Assembly: GCF_006540005.1 (NCBI RefSeq)
Contig: NZ_BJOC01000026.1
Location: 1 to 39,405, forward strand
Source of the DNA: Halomonas halmophila
Lineage (GTDB): Bacteria; Pseudomonadota; Gammaproteobacteria; Pseudomonadales; Halomonadaceae
Reading direction: 5' to 3'
Length of the DNA stretch: 39,405 nt
Part shown: positions 25,229 to 34,016 of the stretch, one piece after another
Layout of the letters: each line of letters begins with the position of its first letter
How positions within the stretch are numbered: position 1 is the first letter of the stretch
The notes under the pieces: generated by a model
The model's input: only the letters and a program-made list of their open reading frames with translations
What the model was told of the DNA's origin: nothing
The model's database searches: none
Position numbers and translations under genes: made by a program

Positions 25229-25374
25229 GGGAAACACTGCTTAAATGCCTGCGCATGCAAATCGCTGCGTTGCGCGGTGCTCGAAAGCTCGCCTAACTAT
25301 CTGTTATGTCTCGCTTTCTGTGGTCCGTGCGCCTTGCGCTTCACTATGCTCGGCTATTGATTCAGCGTTTCCTT
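25229..25374. repeat. MITE-like repeat, copy C
   Basis: Left end GGGAAACACTG (25229-25239) and right end CAGCGTTTCC (25363-25372) are imperfect inverted copies. The interior includes GCCTAACTATCTG, related to GCCAACCTATCATCG of copy D. It fills the gap between the sirtuin and tapT genes, so the tapT promoter must lie in or just after it. TAGAAT at 25397-25402 is a possible -10. Confidence 0.7.
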
Positions 25375-25434
25375 CGGGCTGTCGCGCCGAGCGTGGTAGA
25401 ATCCGCCACCCTTCCAGCGACTCTCCCGTGATGC

Positions 25435-26190
25435 ATGCGAGACGATCCGCGGTCGCCAGGCGACCCAGCCGATACTGACACCGACCACCCCGGCGAGTCG
25501 CCGCCGCGCCGCGAATTCAAGGCGCGGGGCAGTACCGTGGTGCGTTGCGAAGCCTGCAACCTGCCGGCACTGAACTGCCTGTGCCCCTACCGAGTGCGCG
25601 CCTCATGCGGCATTCAGGTATGGCTGCTGACACATCCGCTGGAGCAGTACAAGCCGACCAACACCGGTCGTTTGATTCGCGATGTGCTGCCGGACACGCG
25701 GGTCTTCACCTGGTATCGCACGCTGCCCGACACGGAACTGCTGGCGCTGCTCGATGACCCGCGCTATGCCCCCTTCGTGGTCTTTCCCGATGATCAGCCG
25801 GGCTATGCCGAACGCGTTGTCGACGTCGAGCGGGTGGCCGAGCGGCGCGAGGCCGGGCGGATCCCGGTGCTGATCCTGCTGGATGGCACCTGGCGCCAGG
25901 CGCGCAAGATATTTCGCCGCAGTGACTACCTGGCCCGGCTGCCGGTGTTGCCGCTGGTCACCGAACGTCAGACGCGCTACCGGTTGCGCAAGTCGGCCTC
26001 CGCGGACCACCTGAGTACCGCCGAAGTGGCCGCCGAGCTGCTGCGCCAGGCCGGCGAGGAGCAGGCCGCGGACTATCTCGATGACTACTTCGAGGTCTTC
26101 AATGAAAGCTATGCCGCCAGTCGTCGCTACATCAAGCTGACCGAGACTTCGCCGGCCATGCAGCGGCTGCTGGCGGCACGCCAGGGATAA
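25435..26190 (+). CDS. tapT: tRNA-uridine aminocarboxypropyltransferase (DTW domain)
   Basis: A 251-residue DTW-domain protein like E. coli YfiP/TapT, which transfers the 3-amino-3-carboxypropyl group of SAM to uridine (acp3U47 of tRNA in E. coli). A Cys cluster (Cys38, Cys41, Cys48, Cys50) is followed by the SAM-binding-type motif HPLEQYKPTNTGRL (67-80) and the name-giving LLDGTWRQARKIF (148-160), then RYRLRKS. The N-terminal 30 residues are acidic and disordered. The gene is bracketed by two copies of the same MITE-like repeat, and its stop codon lies inside the left end of copy D. Confidence 0.9.
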   Translation: MRDDPRSPGDPADTDTDHPGESPPRREFKARGSTVVRCEACNLPALNCLCPYRVRASCGIQVWLLTHPLEQYKPTNTGRLIRDVLPDTRVFTWYRTLPDTELLALLDDPRYAPFVVFPDDQPGYAERVVDVERVAERREAGRIPVLILLDGTWRQARKIFRRSDYLARLPVLPLVTERQTRYRLRKSASADHLSTAEVAAELLRQAGEEQAADYLDDYFEVFNESYAASRRYIKLTETSPAMQRLLAARQG

Positions 26191-26343
26191 CACTGATTTA
26201 TTGCTGCGCTCGATATCTTGGCTGCCGGCGGTACTCGTGCGCGAGCCCGGTCGGCACCCTCATTTAGCATCGCGTAAACTCCGGTTCCTCCGTTCCGGCG
26301 GCAGCCAACCTATCATCGCTCGCGACACAAATCAGCGCTTCCC
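26184..26343. repeat. MITE-like repeat, copy D
   Basis: Left end GGGATAACACTGATT and right end AAATCAGCGCTTCCC (26329-26343) are imperfect inverted repeats. Inner arms TTGGCTGCCGGCGG (26218-26231) and CCGGCGGCAGCCAA (26295-26308) pair at 13 of 14 positions. The element runs from the stop codon of tapT to the stop codon of the convergent TraB-family gene and contributes bases to both. Confidence 0.8.
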
Positions 26344-27575
26344 TAACCGAAGAGCTTGCCGGCGATTCGCAGCCCTGCCACCCAGGTGCCGGCGGCCGAG
26401 CCCAGGGTAGCGGTGAGAAACACCAGCAGGGTGCGGGCCACGCGGTTGCGCCACCAGCCTTTCCAGTGGGTCACGTCATGGCGCAGGGTGGAGAAGTCAC
26501 GCACCTTGGGCTTGCGCAGGGCCAGCTCGACCCCTGCCGCGACGAACCCGGCCCCGATGGTCGGGTTCAGGGAGGTCAGCGGCGCGGCGCACAGGGTGGC
26601 GAGTACCGTCAACGGATGGGCCAGGGCGACGATGGTGGCCGCCCCCGAGAGTACGCCGTTGATCAGGAACCACTCACCGACCAGCTCCCAGCCCAGCTGT
26701 GTGTTGCGCGAAAAGCCGATGGCGAAGCCGGTCAGCACCAGGGCGGTGATCAGCCAGGGCAAGGCCCTCCAGGTCTTCGAACGAGGCGGCGTCACCTCGA
26801 GCTGCCGACGCTCTTCGGCGGGGGCCTCGGGCAGCGGCGCCTCGAGATGCTCGGCCATGCCTCCGAGATGGCCGGCACCGATCACCACCAGCACATGACG
26901 GTACTGGCCGGGCGGGCAATGTTCGGCCAGGCGCAGGGCCATGTAGCGGTCGCGCTCGCTGATCAGCGGGGTATACAGTGCCTCGGACTGGGCCGCGAAC
27001 TCGCGGAAGGTCGATTCCAGTACATCGCCTTCCTTGAGGCGTTCGATGTCTTCCGAAGACACCTTCTGGCGCGACAGAACACCGCCCAGCAGGCCCGAAA
27101 ACAACGAGAACCGTTGCCACCAGGGCACGTTGTGATAGATGCGCTTGAGGGTAATGCCGATGTCGCGATCAATCAGCGCCAGCGGCAGTTTGTGCTTGCG
27201 CACGCCCTCGACGGCAGCACGCATCTCGGCGCCGGGCTCGATGCCGGACTGCTCGGCGACACGTTGCTGGAAGGCACCCAGCGCGAGGCTGGCGGCGACC
27301 ATGCCGGCCTTGCCCTGACGAAAGATCTGGAACAGGTCCTGCTCGCCCAGGGCATCGGGGTTGGCAAGGTTCTGGTGACGCGAGTCGCACAGCTCGATGG
27401 CCACCGCATCGAAGTCGCCGGAGGCGATCATGTTGCGCACTTCCGCGGCGCTGCTGGCCGAGACGTGGGCAGTGCCCAGCAGGGTGTAGCGCGTCGCGCC
27501 AACCTGCAGGGTACGGCGTGGGCCGACAGCGTCGGCCGTCGGTTCGTCGAGAGTGCAGTCCTGAGTATCGGTCAT
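26343..27575 (-). CDS. TraB/PrgY-family membrane protein
   Basis: A 410-residue protein with an N-terminal TraB/PrgY (GumN-like) domain, followed by about three or four membrane segments in the C-terminal 130 residues (WLITALVLTGFAIGF, INGVLSGAATIVALAHPLTVLATLCAAPL, FVAAGVEL, LLVFLTATLGSAAGTWVAGL). Domain signatures are LLGTAHVS (GTxH motif), ELCDSRHQNL and LVVIGAGHLGGM. The family is metalloprotease-like; PrgY of Enterococcus blocks pheromone activity, but the role in gammaproteobacteria is unknown. ATG 27575 gives the normal start. It lies 88 nt downstream of trkH, with a hairpin between them. Confidence 0.87.
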   Translation of the reverse strand: MTDTQDCTLDEPTADAVGPRRTLQVGATRYTLLGTAHVSASSAAEVRNMIASGDFDAVAIELCDSRHQNLANPDALGEQDLFQIFRQGKAGMVAASLALGAFQQRVAEQSGIEPGAEMRAAVEGVRKHKLPLALIDRDIGITLKRIYHNVPWWQRFSLFSGLLGGVLSRQKVSSEDIERLKEGDVLESTFREFAAQSEALYTPLISERDRYMALRLAEHCPPGQYRHVLVVIGAGHLGGMAEHLEAPLPEAPAEERRQLEVTPPRSKTWRALPWLITALVLTGFAIGFSRNTQLGWELVGEWFLINGVLSGAATIVALAHPLTVLATLCAAPLTSLNPTIGAGFVAAGVELALRKPKVRDFSTLRHDVTHWKGWWRNRVARTLLVFLTATLGSAAGTWVAGLRIAGKLFG

Positions 27576-27615
27576 GGACGCATGAGCCTTGAAGAGATGA
27601 GAGAGTTGATTATCC

Positions 27616-27654
27616 ACGAGTGTCGTCGGCGGGCAAACCCGCCGCGGCACTCGT
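27616..27654. terminator. Long hairpin between trkH and the TraB-family gene
   Basis: Outer arms ACGAGTG (27616-27622) and CACTCGT (27648-27654) and inner arms CGGCGGG (27627-27633) and CCCGCCG (27638-27644) form an interrupted stem with a 4-nt loop (CAAA). It follows the leftward trkH stop codon. There is no T-run. Confidence 0.5.
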
Positions 27655-27663
27655 CGCCAGCGC

Positions 27664-29112
27664 TTACTTGCGCCAGAAAGCCGGGGTGAAGAGTACCATC
27701 ACGGTAAAGATTTCCAGGCGCCCGAGCAGCATGGCCATCACCAGGATCCACTTGGCCAGGCTGGGCAGGTCGCCATAGTGTGCCGAGGCTTCGCCCAGGG
27801 CCGGCCCCAGGTTGTTGATCGCGGAGCCCACCGTTGACCAGGCGGTGACCTGGTCGACCCCGGTGGCCATGACGCCGACCAGCATCAGGAAGAACAACAT
27901 CACATAGGCCGAGAAGAAGCCCCAGACAGCCTGGGCGATGCCCTCCGGTACGCTGACCTTGCCGACCTTGACGGTGATCACCGCGCTCGGGTGGATCAGG
28001 CGCATGATCTCGCGCATGCCCTGCTTGATGATCAGGATGATGCGGATCACCTTCATGCCGCCCCCCGTGGAGCCGGAGCAGCCGCCAACGAAAGCCGCCA
28101 TGAAGAGCAGGAAGGGCAAGGCGCCCGGCCAGGTGGAGAAATCGGCTACCGAAAAACCCGAGGTGGTCGCCACGGAAACCACTTCGAAGAAGGCGTGGCG
28201 CAGGCCCTCGGCGGTTTCGTAGTCGCTGGTGAGCCATAGCGAGACGGTCGTGATGAGGGTCAGTATGGCCAGAAAAATCATCAGGAAGCGGGCTTCCGGA
28301 TCCTGAAAATAGTGCATCACACTACGCTCCCGCCAGGCCACGAAGTGCAGGCTGAAACTGAACGCCGAGATCAACAGGAAGCCGGCGCAGATCATCTCGA
28401 TCAGCGCACTATCGAAATAGCCGATACTGGCGTCATGGGTCGAGAAGCCGCCGATGGCCACTGTCGAGAAGCTGTGCCCCAGCGCATCGAACCAGTCCAT
28501 GCCGGCAGCCATGTAGGCCAGCATGCAGGTGATCGTCAGGGTGGCATAGATATACCACAGCGCCTTGGCCGTCTCGGTGATGCGCGGTGTCAGCTTGGAA
28601 TCCTTGAGGGGGCCGGGGATCTCGGTGCGGTACAGCGCCATACCGCCGACGCCCAGGGTCGGCAGGATCGCCACCGCCAGCACCACGATCCCCATGCCGC
28701 CCAGCCACTGCAGCTGCTGGCGGTAGTAGAGGACGGCCTTGGGCAGCATGTCGATGCCGGTGATCACCGTGGCGCCGGTGGTCGTCAGCCCGGAAAAGGA
28801 TTCGAAGACGGCATCGGTGGGCGACAGTGCCGTGGCGCCGGTCAGCATCAACGGCAGGGAGCCGAACAGCCCCAGTACGCTCCAGAACAGCGCGGCGATC
28901 AGGAAGCCGTCGCGCGTCCGCAGCTCCTTGCGGGCGTGGCGGTTGGGCAGGTACATCACGGCGCCAGTCCCCACCGTGATGCCCAGTGCGATGCTGAAGG
29001 CCTCCCACATGCCATCGGCGAACAGCAGCGAGATCAGGATGGGTGGCACCATGGTCAGGCTGAACATCATCAGCAGCAGGCCCAGGATGCGCAGGATCAT
29101 GCGCAGACTCAT
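27664..29112 (-). CDS. trkH: Trk potassium uptake protein TrkH
   Basis: A 482-residue K+ translocating subunit of the Trk system in the inner membrane. The four pore-loop/filter regions of TrkH/TrkG/KtrB proteins are visible: SGLTTTGATV, STVAIGGFSTHD, SVATTSGFSV and AINNLGPALG. Around ten hydrophobic segments surround them. ATG 29112 has a strong GAGGAGG Shine-Dalgarno. It is 43 nt after trkA, so the two are cotranscribed. Halomonas species also have a second transporter, TrkI; the linkage to trkA favours TrkH. Potassium uptake is the first response to osmotic upshift in these bacteria. Confidence 0.94.
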   Translation of the reverse strand: MSLRMILRILGLLLMMFSLTMVPPILISLLFADGMWEAFSIALGITVGTGAVMYLPNRHARKELRTRDGFLIAALFWSVLGLFGSLPLMLTGATALSPTDAVFESFSGLTTTGATVITGIDMLPKAVLYYRQQLQWLGGMGIVVLAVAILPTLGVGGMALYRTEIPGPLKDSKLTPRITETAKALWYIYATLTITCMLAYMAAGMDWFDALGHSFSTVAIGGFSTHDASIGYFDSALIEMICAGFLLISAFSFSLHFVAWRERSVMHYFQDPEARFLMIFLAILTLITTVSLWLTSDYETAEGLRHAFFEVVSVATTSGFSVADFSTWPGALPFLLFMAAFVGGCSGSTGGGMKVIRIILIIKQGMREIMRLIHPSAVITVKVGKVSVPEGIAQAVWGFFSAYVMLFFLMLVGVMATGVDQVTAWSTVGSAINNLGPALGEASAHYGDLPSLAKWILVMAMLLGRLEIFTVMVLFTPAFWRK

Positions 29113-29155
29113 GGCAGGATCCTCCTCGTCGTCCCTGTCGACATGATCCACTCCA

Positions 29156-30529
29156 TCAGAAGAAGGTCAGCCCCACCTGGAAGAGCCGCTCGACATCGCG
29201 AATGCGGCGCTTGTCGATGACGAACAGGATGACGTGGTCGCCGGACTCCACGACCACGTCATCATGGGCGATGAGGACCTCCTTGCCGCGCACGATCGCG
29301 CCGATGGTAGTGCCGCTCGGCAGGTCGATGTCGGCGATGGTCTTGCCCACCACCTTGGAGGACTGGGTGTCACCATGGGCGATGGCCTCGATGGCTTCGG
29401 CGGCCCCGCGGCGCAGCGAGTGCACATTGACGATATCGCCGCGACGCACATGGGTCAGCAGGCTGCCGATGGTGGCCTGTTGGGGGGAGATCGCGATGTC
29501 GATCTCGCCGCCCTGCACCAGGTCCACGTAGGCGGCATTGTTGATCAGGGTCAGCACCTTCTTGGCGCCCATGCGCTTGGCCAGCATCGACGACATGATA
29601 TTGACCTCGTCGTCGTTGGTCAGGGCACAGAAGATATCGCAATCCTCGATGTTCTCTTCCTCGAGGAGGCGCTTGCTGGTCGCACTGCCGTGCAACACCA
29701 CGGTTCTGTCGAGCCGCTCGGAGAGCTGGGTGCAACGTTCCAGGCTGCGCTCGACGATCTTGACCTGATGACTGTGTTCCAGGTGCTCGGCGAGCCGTTC
29801 ACCGATGTTGCCACCGCCGACGATGACAATACGCTTGAAGTCACGCTCGAGCCGGCGCAGTTCGCTCATCACGGCGCGGATATCGCGCCGCGCAGCAATG
29901 AAGAAGACCTCGTCGTCGGCCTCGATGACGGTGTCGCCACGCGGAATGATCGGCCGGTTGCGCCGATAGATGGCGGCTACCCGGGTGTCCACGCTGGGCA
30001 TGTGGCGGCGCAGAAAGCCCAGTTCCTGACCCACCAGCGGGCCGCCATAGTAGGCCTTGACCGCCACCAGCTGTACCAGCCCCGAGGCAAATTCCAGTAC
30101 CTGGAGGGCGCCGGGATGTTCGATCAGGCGACGGATATGGTCGGTGACCACCTGTTCGGGACTGATCAGGACATCGATGGGCACGGCTTCGTGGGCGAAC
30201 AGGCCCTTGCGCGTCAGGTAGGCGGTGGCGCGCACCCGGGCGATCTTGGTGGGGGTGCGGTACAGGGTATGGGCGACCTGACAGGCAATCATGTTGACTT
30301 CGTCGGTGTTGGTCACCGCGATCAGCATGTCGGCGTCTTCACAGCCCGCCTGGCGCAGCACCATGGGGTAGGAGGCCGCGCCGGCCACGGTGCGGATATC
30401 CAGCCGGGTATGCAGTTCGCGCAGGCGGTCGCCGTCGGTATCCACCACCGTGATGTCGTTCTCTTCACGGGCCAGGTGTTCGGCCAGGGTGCCACCGACC
30501 TGGCCGGCACCGAGGATGATGATCTTCAT
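29156..30529 (-). CDS. trkA: Trk system regulatory protein TrkA
   Basis: A 457-residue cytoplasmic gating protein with two tandem RCK/KTN units. Each has a Rossmann NAD(H)/nucleotide-binding motif ([13 protein letters not shown] near residue 7 and [13 protein letters not shown] near 239) followed by a TrkA-C domain. It binds the cytoplasmic face of TrkH and opens it in response to nucleotide. The ATG at 30529 gives the canonical [13 protein letters not shown] start but has no Shine-Dalgarno, and a terminator-like hairpin ends only about 18 nt upstream. The rsmB-trkA order of E. coli is preserved apart from an inserted dodecin gene. Confidence 0.96.
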   Translation of the reverse strand: MKIIILGAGQVGGTLAEHLAREENDITVVDTDGDRLRELHTRLDIRTVAGAASYPMVLRQAGCEDADMLIAVTNTDEVNMIACQVAHTLYRTPTKIARVRATAYLTRKGLFAHEAVPIDVLISPEQVVTDHIRRLIEHPGALQVLEFASGLVQLVAVKAYYGGPLVGQELGFLRRHMPSVDTRVAAIYRRNRPIIPRGDTVIEADDEVFFIAARRDIRAVMSELRRLERDFKRIVIVGGGNIGERLAEHLEHSHQVKIVERSLERCTQLSERLDRTVVLHGSATSKRLLEEENIEDCDIFCALTNDDEVNIMSSMLAKRMGAKKVLTLINNAAYVDLVQGGEIDIAISPQQATIGSLLTHVRRGDIVNVHSLRRGAAEAIEAIAHGDTQSSKVVGKTIADIDLPSGTTIGAIVRGKEVLIAHDDVVVESGDHVILFVIDKRRIRDVERLFQVGLTFF

Positions 30530-30546
30530 CGCGTGTCACAGTCCGC

Positions 30547-30575
30547 AAGAAAGAGGCGACACCTGTCATGTCGCC
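30547..30575 (-). terminator. Intrinsic terminator between dodecin gene and trkA
   Basis: Read leftward: GGCGACA (30575-30569), 7-nt loop, TGTCGCC (30561-30555), then TCTTTCTT (30554-30547). The tract is close upstream of the trkA start, so it may act as an attenuator of read-through from rsmB-dodecin into trkA-trkH. Confidence 0.65.
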
Positions 30576-30630
30576 GGTATGAGTGGCGAAAAGCCTAAAC
30601 CAGTCGCGCGAGGAAAGACAGACACCGGGG

Positions 30631-30834
30631 TCAGTCGAGGGTGAAGCCGACCTTGATGGTCACCTGCCAGTGGGCCACACGCCCGTCCTCGATATGCCCG
30701 CGGGTATCGAGGACCTCGAACCAGCGCATGCCGTGAAGGCTTTCCGAGGCCTTGCTCAGGGCGCCCTGCACGGCATCCTCGATGCTCTTTTCCGATGAGC
30801 CGGTCAGCTCGATGTGCTTGTAGGTGTGCTGCAT
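30631..30834 (-). CDS. Dodecin (flavin-binding)
   Basis: A 67-residue dodecin that forms a hollow dodecamer storing or buffering flavin. The pattern [19 protein letters not shown]...[30 protein letters not shown] is diagnostic. Trp38 and Gln57 match the flavin-stacking and hydrogen-bonding residues of Halobacterium dodecin by position. AAGGA precedes the ATG. It is placed between rsmB and trkA on the same strand, 43 nt after rsmB, and is followed by a terminator-like hairpin. Confidence 0.94.
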   Translation of the reverse strand: MQHTYKHIELTGSSEKSIEDAVQGALSKASESLHGMRWFEVLDTRGHIEDGRVAHWQVTIKVGFTLD

Positions 30835-30877
30835 GGTGACGATCCTTGAGTGACGGAGCGAGGTCGATGGGCCGCCC

Positions 30878-32218
30878 TCAGGCGGCCGTCTTCTTCAGTC
30901 TGGCATAGAAGAAGCCGTCGTGGCTGTCGATGCTCGGCAGCAACTGGCGTCCGGCGCCGGCCGGCTGGCCCCAGGCCAGGCCGTCCGGCGTGGTGACCTC
31001 GGCATCCGGGGTGCGCGCCAGGAAGGCCTGCAGCTGCTCGGTGTTCTCTTCCGGCAATACCGAACAGGTAGCGTAGAGCAGGGTGCCGCCCTTGGCCAGC
31101 AGGGGCCAGAGGTTGTCCAGCAGGCGGGACTGCAGCTCGGCCAGCTTGGCGGTATCCGAGGGTCGGCGCAGTCGCTTGATATCCGGATGACGACGAATCA
31201 CGCCGCTGCCCGAGCAGGGTGCATCCAGCAGGATGGCATCGAAGGGCGTGCCGTCCCACCAGTCCTGGGCGGTGGCGTCGCCGTGCACCAGTTCGGCATC
31301 CAGCCCGAGCCGCGACAGGGTGTCCTCGACGCGGGCCAGGCGGACATCGTCGCTGTCGATGGCCTGCATCTCGATGTCGAAGAGCTCTAGCAGGTGCGAG
31401 GCCTTGCCGCCGGGCGCGCAGCAGGCGTCCAGCACCCGGGCGCCGGGGCGCGGGGCAATGACAGGGCCCAGCAGTACCGCGGCCAGCTGGGCGGACTCAT
31501 CCTGGACACTGACATGCCCATCACGAAAGCCGGGCAGCTCGGTCACCTCGCAGGGTGTTTCCAGGGTCAGGCCGTCTGGGGCATGCGGGCAGAGCCGGGC
31601 CGGCGAATCAAGACGCTCCAGGTACATTTCGCGGTCGCCGAAGCGGCGGTTGACGCGCAGGGTCATGGGCCCCGGCTGGTTGTTGGCCTCGCAGATCCGC
31701 TTCCAGTCTTCCGGCCAGGCCTGGCGCAGTGACTTGACCCACCAACGCGGGTGCAGCAGTGCCACGGCGGGGTCCTTGTCGACCTCGGCCTGCAGGGCGG
31801 CGCTGTCGCGCTGCAGGCGTCGCAGGCAGCCGTTGAGCACCCGCGTGGCCCAGGTCTTGCCGAGCAGGCGTGCGGCCCCGGCGGTCTCGCCCACGGCGGC
31901 GTGGGCCGGCACGCGCAGGTAGAGCAGCTGGTAGATGCCGACCAGCAGCAGGGCCTGCACATCGGCATCCCGCGTCTTGAAGGGTTTCTCCAGCAACTGG
32001 CCGGTCAGGGCCTCGAGGCGTGGCAGGGTGCGGCAGGTGCCGAAGCAGAGTTCCTTGAACAGGCTGCGGTCACGGGCGATGACCTGATGGTCGTCGAGGT
32101 CGTTGAGCGATTTCTTGCCGGTGATGACCGGGGCCAGCGCGCGAGCGGCGGCGGCCCGAACCGCCAGGCCATTGTCCAGCGACTTGCTGCGCGGCGTGGA
32201 GTGACGTTGCTGGCTCAT
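30878..32218 (-). CDS. rsmB: 16S rRNA m5C967 methyltransferase RsmB
   Basis: A 446-residue protein with an N-terminal NusB-like RNA-binding domain (about residues 15-150) and a C-terminal SAM-dependent methyltransferase domain. The SAM loop is [17 protein letters not shown]. The two catalytic Cys of m5C enzymes lie in [10 protein letters not shown] and [12 protein letters not shown]. It methylates C967 of 16S rRNA. Its ATG overlaps the fmt stop codon as ATGA. A small hairpin (GGCCGCC / GGCGGCC, 30870-30887) spans its own stop codon. Confidence 0.96.
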   Translation of the reverse strand: MSQQRHSTPRSKSLDNGLAVRAAAARALAPVITGKKSLNDLDDHQVIARDRSLFKELCFGTCRTLPRLEALTGQLLEKPFKTRDADVQALLLVGIYQLLYLRVPAHAAVGETAGAARLLGKTWATRVLNGCLRRLQRDSAALQAEVDKDPAVALLHPRWWVKSLRQAWPEDWKRICEANNQPGPMTLRVNRRFGDREMYLERLDSPARLCPHAPDGLTLETPCEVTELPGFRDGHVSVQDESAQLAAVLLGPVIAPRPGARVLDACCAPGGKASHLLELFDIEMQAIDSDDVRLARVEDTLSRLGLDAELVHGDATAQDWWDGTPFDAILLDAPCSGSGVIRRHPDIKRLRRPSDTAKLAELQSRLLDNLWPLLAKGGTLLYATCSVLPEENTEQLQAFLARTPDAEVTTPDGLAWGQPAGAGRQLLPSIDSHDGFFYARLKKTAA

Positions 32219-33195
32219 GCGGGTGTCTCCCGGTGAGGTGTGCCGAGTAGGGTGCCGACGGTAAATCGCTCTGCCCGGGCGCGCATCAGTTCGGCGGCGC
32301 TCAGGGGCTTGCCGCCGGGCAGTTGGGCGCGGGTCACGCGCAGCGCACTGTCGCGGCAGGCGATGCGCAGGGCATCCTGGTCAGGCTTGAGCAGGGTGCC
32401 GGGGGCGACGTCGCTTTCGTGCGCGGCCAGTGTGCCCGGCTCGGCCAGCCACAACCGCAGGCGCTCATCGCCGAGCTGACACCAGGCCACGGGCCAGGGG
32501 TTGAAGGCACGAACCCGCGCGGCCAGCGATGTCGCCGGGGCATCGAAGTTCAGCTCGGCTTCGGCCTTGCTGAGCTTGGCGGCGTAGGTGACGCCTGCTT
32601 CGGGCTGCGGGGTCGGGGTGATGCCGGGTTCCACCAGGCGGTCGAGGGTCTCGATGAGCGCCTCGCCGCCCAGCGCCGCCAGGCTGTCGTGCAGGGAGCC
32701 CCCGGTCGTGGCCGCGGTGATCGGCGTGCGCCGCGTCAGCAGCATGTCGCCGGTGTCCAGGCCGGCGTCCATCTGCATCAGGGTCACGCCGCTTTGCGTG
32801 TCGCCGGCCTCGATGGCGCGCTGGATGGGCGCGGCCCCGCGCCAGCGCGGCAGCAGCGAGGCGTGTACATTCAGGCAGCCCAGGCGTGGCGTGTCGAGTA
32901 TCGCGCGCGGCAGTATCAGGCCATAGGCGACGACCACCATCACATCGGCCTCGAGGCTGGCCAGTTCGGCCCGGGCCTCGGGCGTGCGCAGCGATGCCGG
33001 TTGATGGACCGGTAGATCATGGGACTCGGCCAGCTGTTTGACGGGGCTTGCCGTCAGCTTGCGCCCGCGACCGGCGGCCCGGTCCGGCTGGGTGTAGACA
33101 CCCACCACCTGGTGGCGGCTTTCGAGGAGCGCTTGCAGGCTGGCGGCAGCGAAGTCGGGCGTGCCAGCAAAGATGACGCGCAGCGGTTGGGACAT
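32215..33195 (-). CDS. fmt: Methionyl-tRNA formyltransferase
   Basis: A 326-residue enzyme that formylates initiator Met-tRNA using 10-formyl-THF. The catalytic triad is at Asn109 and His111 in [17 protein letters not shown] and Asp147 in DAGLDTGD, with the same spacing as the E. coli residues. A loop rich in Arg/Lys ([17 protein letters not shown]) contacts the acceptor stem, and the C-terminal OB-like domain follows. It is upstream of and coupled to rsmB. A terminator-like hairpin separates it from def. Confidence 0.97.
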   Translation of the reverse strand: MSQPLRVIFAGTPDFAAASLQALLESRHQVVGVYTQPDRAAGRGRKLTASPVKQLAESHDLPVHQPASLRTPEARAELASLEADVMVVVAYGLILPRAILDTPRLGCLNVHASLLPRWRGAAPIQRAIEAGDTQSGVTLMQMDAGLDTGDMLLTRRTPITAATTGGSLHDSLAALGGEALIETLDRLVEPGITPTPQPEAGVTYAAKLSKAEAELNFDAPATSLAARVRAFNPWPVAWCQLGDERLRLWLAEPGTLAAHESDVAPGTLLKPDQDALRIACRDSALRVTRAQLPGGKPLSAAELMRARAERFTVGTLLGTPHRETPA

Positions 33196-33248
33196 GTCGG
33201 GGAGCCTTGCCGAAATGGATGTCGTCGATGATAACGGAGCAGGGTATC

Positions 33249-33284
33249 CAGAAAGAAGGCCGAAGCCCTCAACGGCATCGGCCT
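33249..33284 (-). terminator. Terminator-like hairpin between def and fmt
   Basis: Read leftward: AGGCCGA (33284-33278) pairs with TCGGCCT (33263-33257), with an inner GCC/GGC stem and a 6-nt loop, followed by TCTTTCTGG. It suggests def can end before fmt-rsmB. Confidence 0.55.
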
Positions 33285-33340
33285 GCTCTCGACGGAATGC
33301 GCTCGGCCGGTGCGTCAGTGGCCGGCGAGTCGTGGGCTGT

Positions 33341-33853
33341 TCAGGCGTCCTGGGCGAGCTTGTGACGCTTCTGCATCTTCTTCATGACACGATCGCGCTT
33401 GAGCGGCGACAGGTAATCGACGAACAGCACGCCGAGCAGGTGATCGTATTCATGCTGGATGCAGTGGGCCAGCAGGCCCTCGGCTTCCAGCTCATAGGGC
33501 TGACCGTCACGGTCCAGCGCCTCGAGGTGCACCTTCAGGGCTCGCGGTACTTCGGCGTAATAGTCGGGGATCGACAGGCAGCCTTCCTGCAACGGCTCGC
33601 GGGCCTCGCCGAGCGGCGTGTAGCGGGGATTGATGAGCACCCGGGGCTCGTTGCGGCCTTCACTGACATCCATGACGATCACCTGGCGGTGCACGTCCAC
33701 CTGGGTGGCGGCCAGGCCGATGCCACTGGCGTCGTACATGGTCTCGAGCATGTCGTCGACCAGCTGGCGAACGCCGTCGTCGACCGTCTCGACCGGGGCA
33801 GCCTCGGTGCGCAGGCGTTCATCGGGGTATTCGAGAATGGGGAGTTTGGCCAT
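33341..33853 (-). CDS. def: Peptide deformylase
   Basis: A 170-residue metallo-enzyme that removes formyl from nascent N-formyl-Met. All three motifs are intact: GIGLAATQ (44-51), EGCLS (90-94, metal ligand Cys92) and HEYDH (134-138, with two His ligands and catalytic Glu). It is a type 1 deformylase of normal length. It starts the leftward def-fmt-rsmB run and is divergent from dprA (163 nt between starts), as in E. coli. Confidence 0.97.
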   Translation of the reverse strand: MAKLPILEYPDERLRTEAAPVETVDDGVRQLVDDMLETMYDASGIGLAATQVDVHRQVIVMDVSEGRNEPRVLINPRYTPLGEAREPLQEGCLSIPDYYAEVPRALKVHLEALDRDGQPYELEAEGLLAHCIQHEYDHLLGVLFVDYLSPLKRDRVMKKMQKRHKLAQDA

Positions 33854-34016
33854 GGCGTAGGGTCACCGTTGTGCGGAGATTCGAAATCCGGGTCTATTCT
33901 AGGGGCGAAGGGCGGGGCAGAAAACCGCTTCGGCCCGATCAGCTTGATGACCTTCGAGTATAGCATTTCGGCGTGCTCCCCGGGAGCGCTGCCGCGACGG
34001 GCAAGGAGATTCGCCC

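Noticed and set aside
30870..30887. Hairpin GGCCGCC/GGCGGCC as the rsmB terminator
   Set aside because: It spans the stop codon of rsmB, lacks a T-run, and dodecin follows closely on the same strand, so read-through is more likely.
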